64,000 nt of DNA from Bufo bufo (lineage: Eukaryota; Chordata; Amphibia; Anura; Bufonidae), in contig NC_053397.1 in assembly GCF_905171765.1 (NCBI RefSeq), positions 8,809,677 to 8,873,676 on the forward strand. Direction: 5' to 3'. Below are positions 63,789 to 64,000 of this stretch, one piece after another. Under the pieces are notes generated by a model, which saw only the letters and a program-made list of their open reading frames with translations, did no database searches and was not told where the DNA came from. The position numbers and the translations under genes are program-made. How positions within the stretch are numbered: position 1 is the stretch's first letter; every line of letters starts with the position of its first letter.

Positions 63789-64000
63789 GCCTCATGCACA
63801 CGTCCGTGGAACACGGACCGCAAGATACCGGCCTGTATTCCTGCCGAGTGCAGGAGCGCCCCGCGTCATTGGTTGCTATGACGCCGCCGCTGCTATACAG
63901 TAATACACTCGTATAGATAATACGAGTGTATTACTGTACAGCAGCGGGCGCACGGCGTAATAGCAACCAATGACTCCTGCACTCGGCAGGAATCCAGGCC
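63789..64000. mobile_element. Harbinger-type MITE, cut by window end
   Basis: Left end GCCTCATGCACACGTCCGTGG after TAA. Nested inverted repeats (tacagtaatacactcgta / tacgagtgtattactgta; cctgccgagtgcagg / cctgcactcggcagg). Confidence 0.7.

Noticed and set aside
61422..64000. Next canonical IP3 receptor exon
   Set aside because: I looked for the family sequence following residue 1495 (Thr-Arg-Gln-Pro) and found none before the window end.

Overview
The window is vertebrate nuclear DNA, most likely from a frog or toad. It carries the 5' half of an inositol 1,4,5-trisphosphate (IP3) receptor gene on the + strand. The protein resembles ITPR1 and the coding sequence is split into short exons. Introns are packed with DIRS, Penelope-like, Tc1, Harbinger-type and hAT-type elements and with many minisatellites, a mix I associate with anurans; the species cannot be named from sequence alone.

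Gene layout. A CpG-rich promoter candidate (about 480-670) has a CRE, a CCAAT box, two ZNF143/Staf-like motifs and a TATA-like box, followed by a putative non-coding exon 1 (donor at 723). A second putative 5'UTR exon lies at 21921-21978. The start codon is at 22328. I could place 33 consecutive coding exons between 22328 and 61421. They join without a frame break into 4,485 nt, or 1,495 codons: the suppressor domain, the whole IP3-binding core and much of the following armadillo-type solenoid. The coupling region, channel and C-terminus lie beyond 64000. Codon numbering equals that of mammalian ITPR1 through the IP3 pocket (R265, T267-R269, R504, K508, R511, Y567-K569 all present). The SI alternative exon falls exactly at residues 318-332.

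Repeats. The 5' flank has a 39-bp minisatellite (33-455). Intron 1 (723-21920) holds minisatellites, a 2.3-kb hAT-like element (3939-6276) with an 8-bp target duplication, and many short Harbinger-type MITEs. The intron after residue 175 contains a 34-36-bp minisatellite (28314-32140) split by a 1,568-bp Tc1-like DD37E transposon. The 13.4-kb intron after residue 236 holds a decayed Penelope-like retroelement (RT and GIY-YIG remnants, 41930-43735) between long inverted arms. The left arm was interrupted by a 5.5-kb DIRS-type tyrosine-recombinase retrotransposon (about 35278-40762), and that was itself interrupted by a MITE. Because the arms are copies of each other, the right arm preserves the empty sites. 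Each arm carries a hammerhead-ribozyme-like fold, broken at a different core position.

The later introns (46.2-61 kb) are short, except two filled by the same 39-bp minisatellite (49727-50645 and 55372-56524). The second of these introns uses a GC donor. From 61422 to the end there is a minisatellite, a hairpin repeat, a possible 27-nt microexon (63611-63637) and a MITE cut by the window edge.
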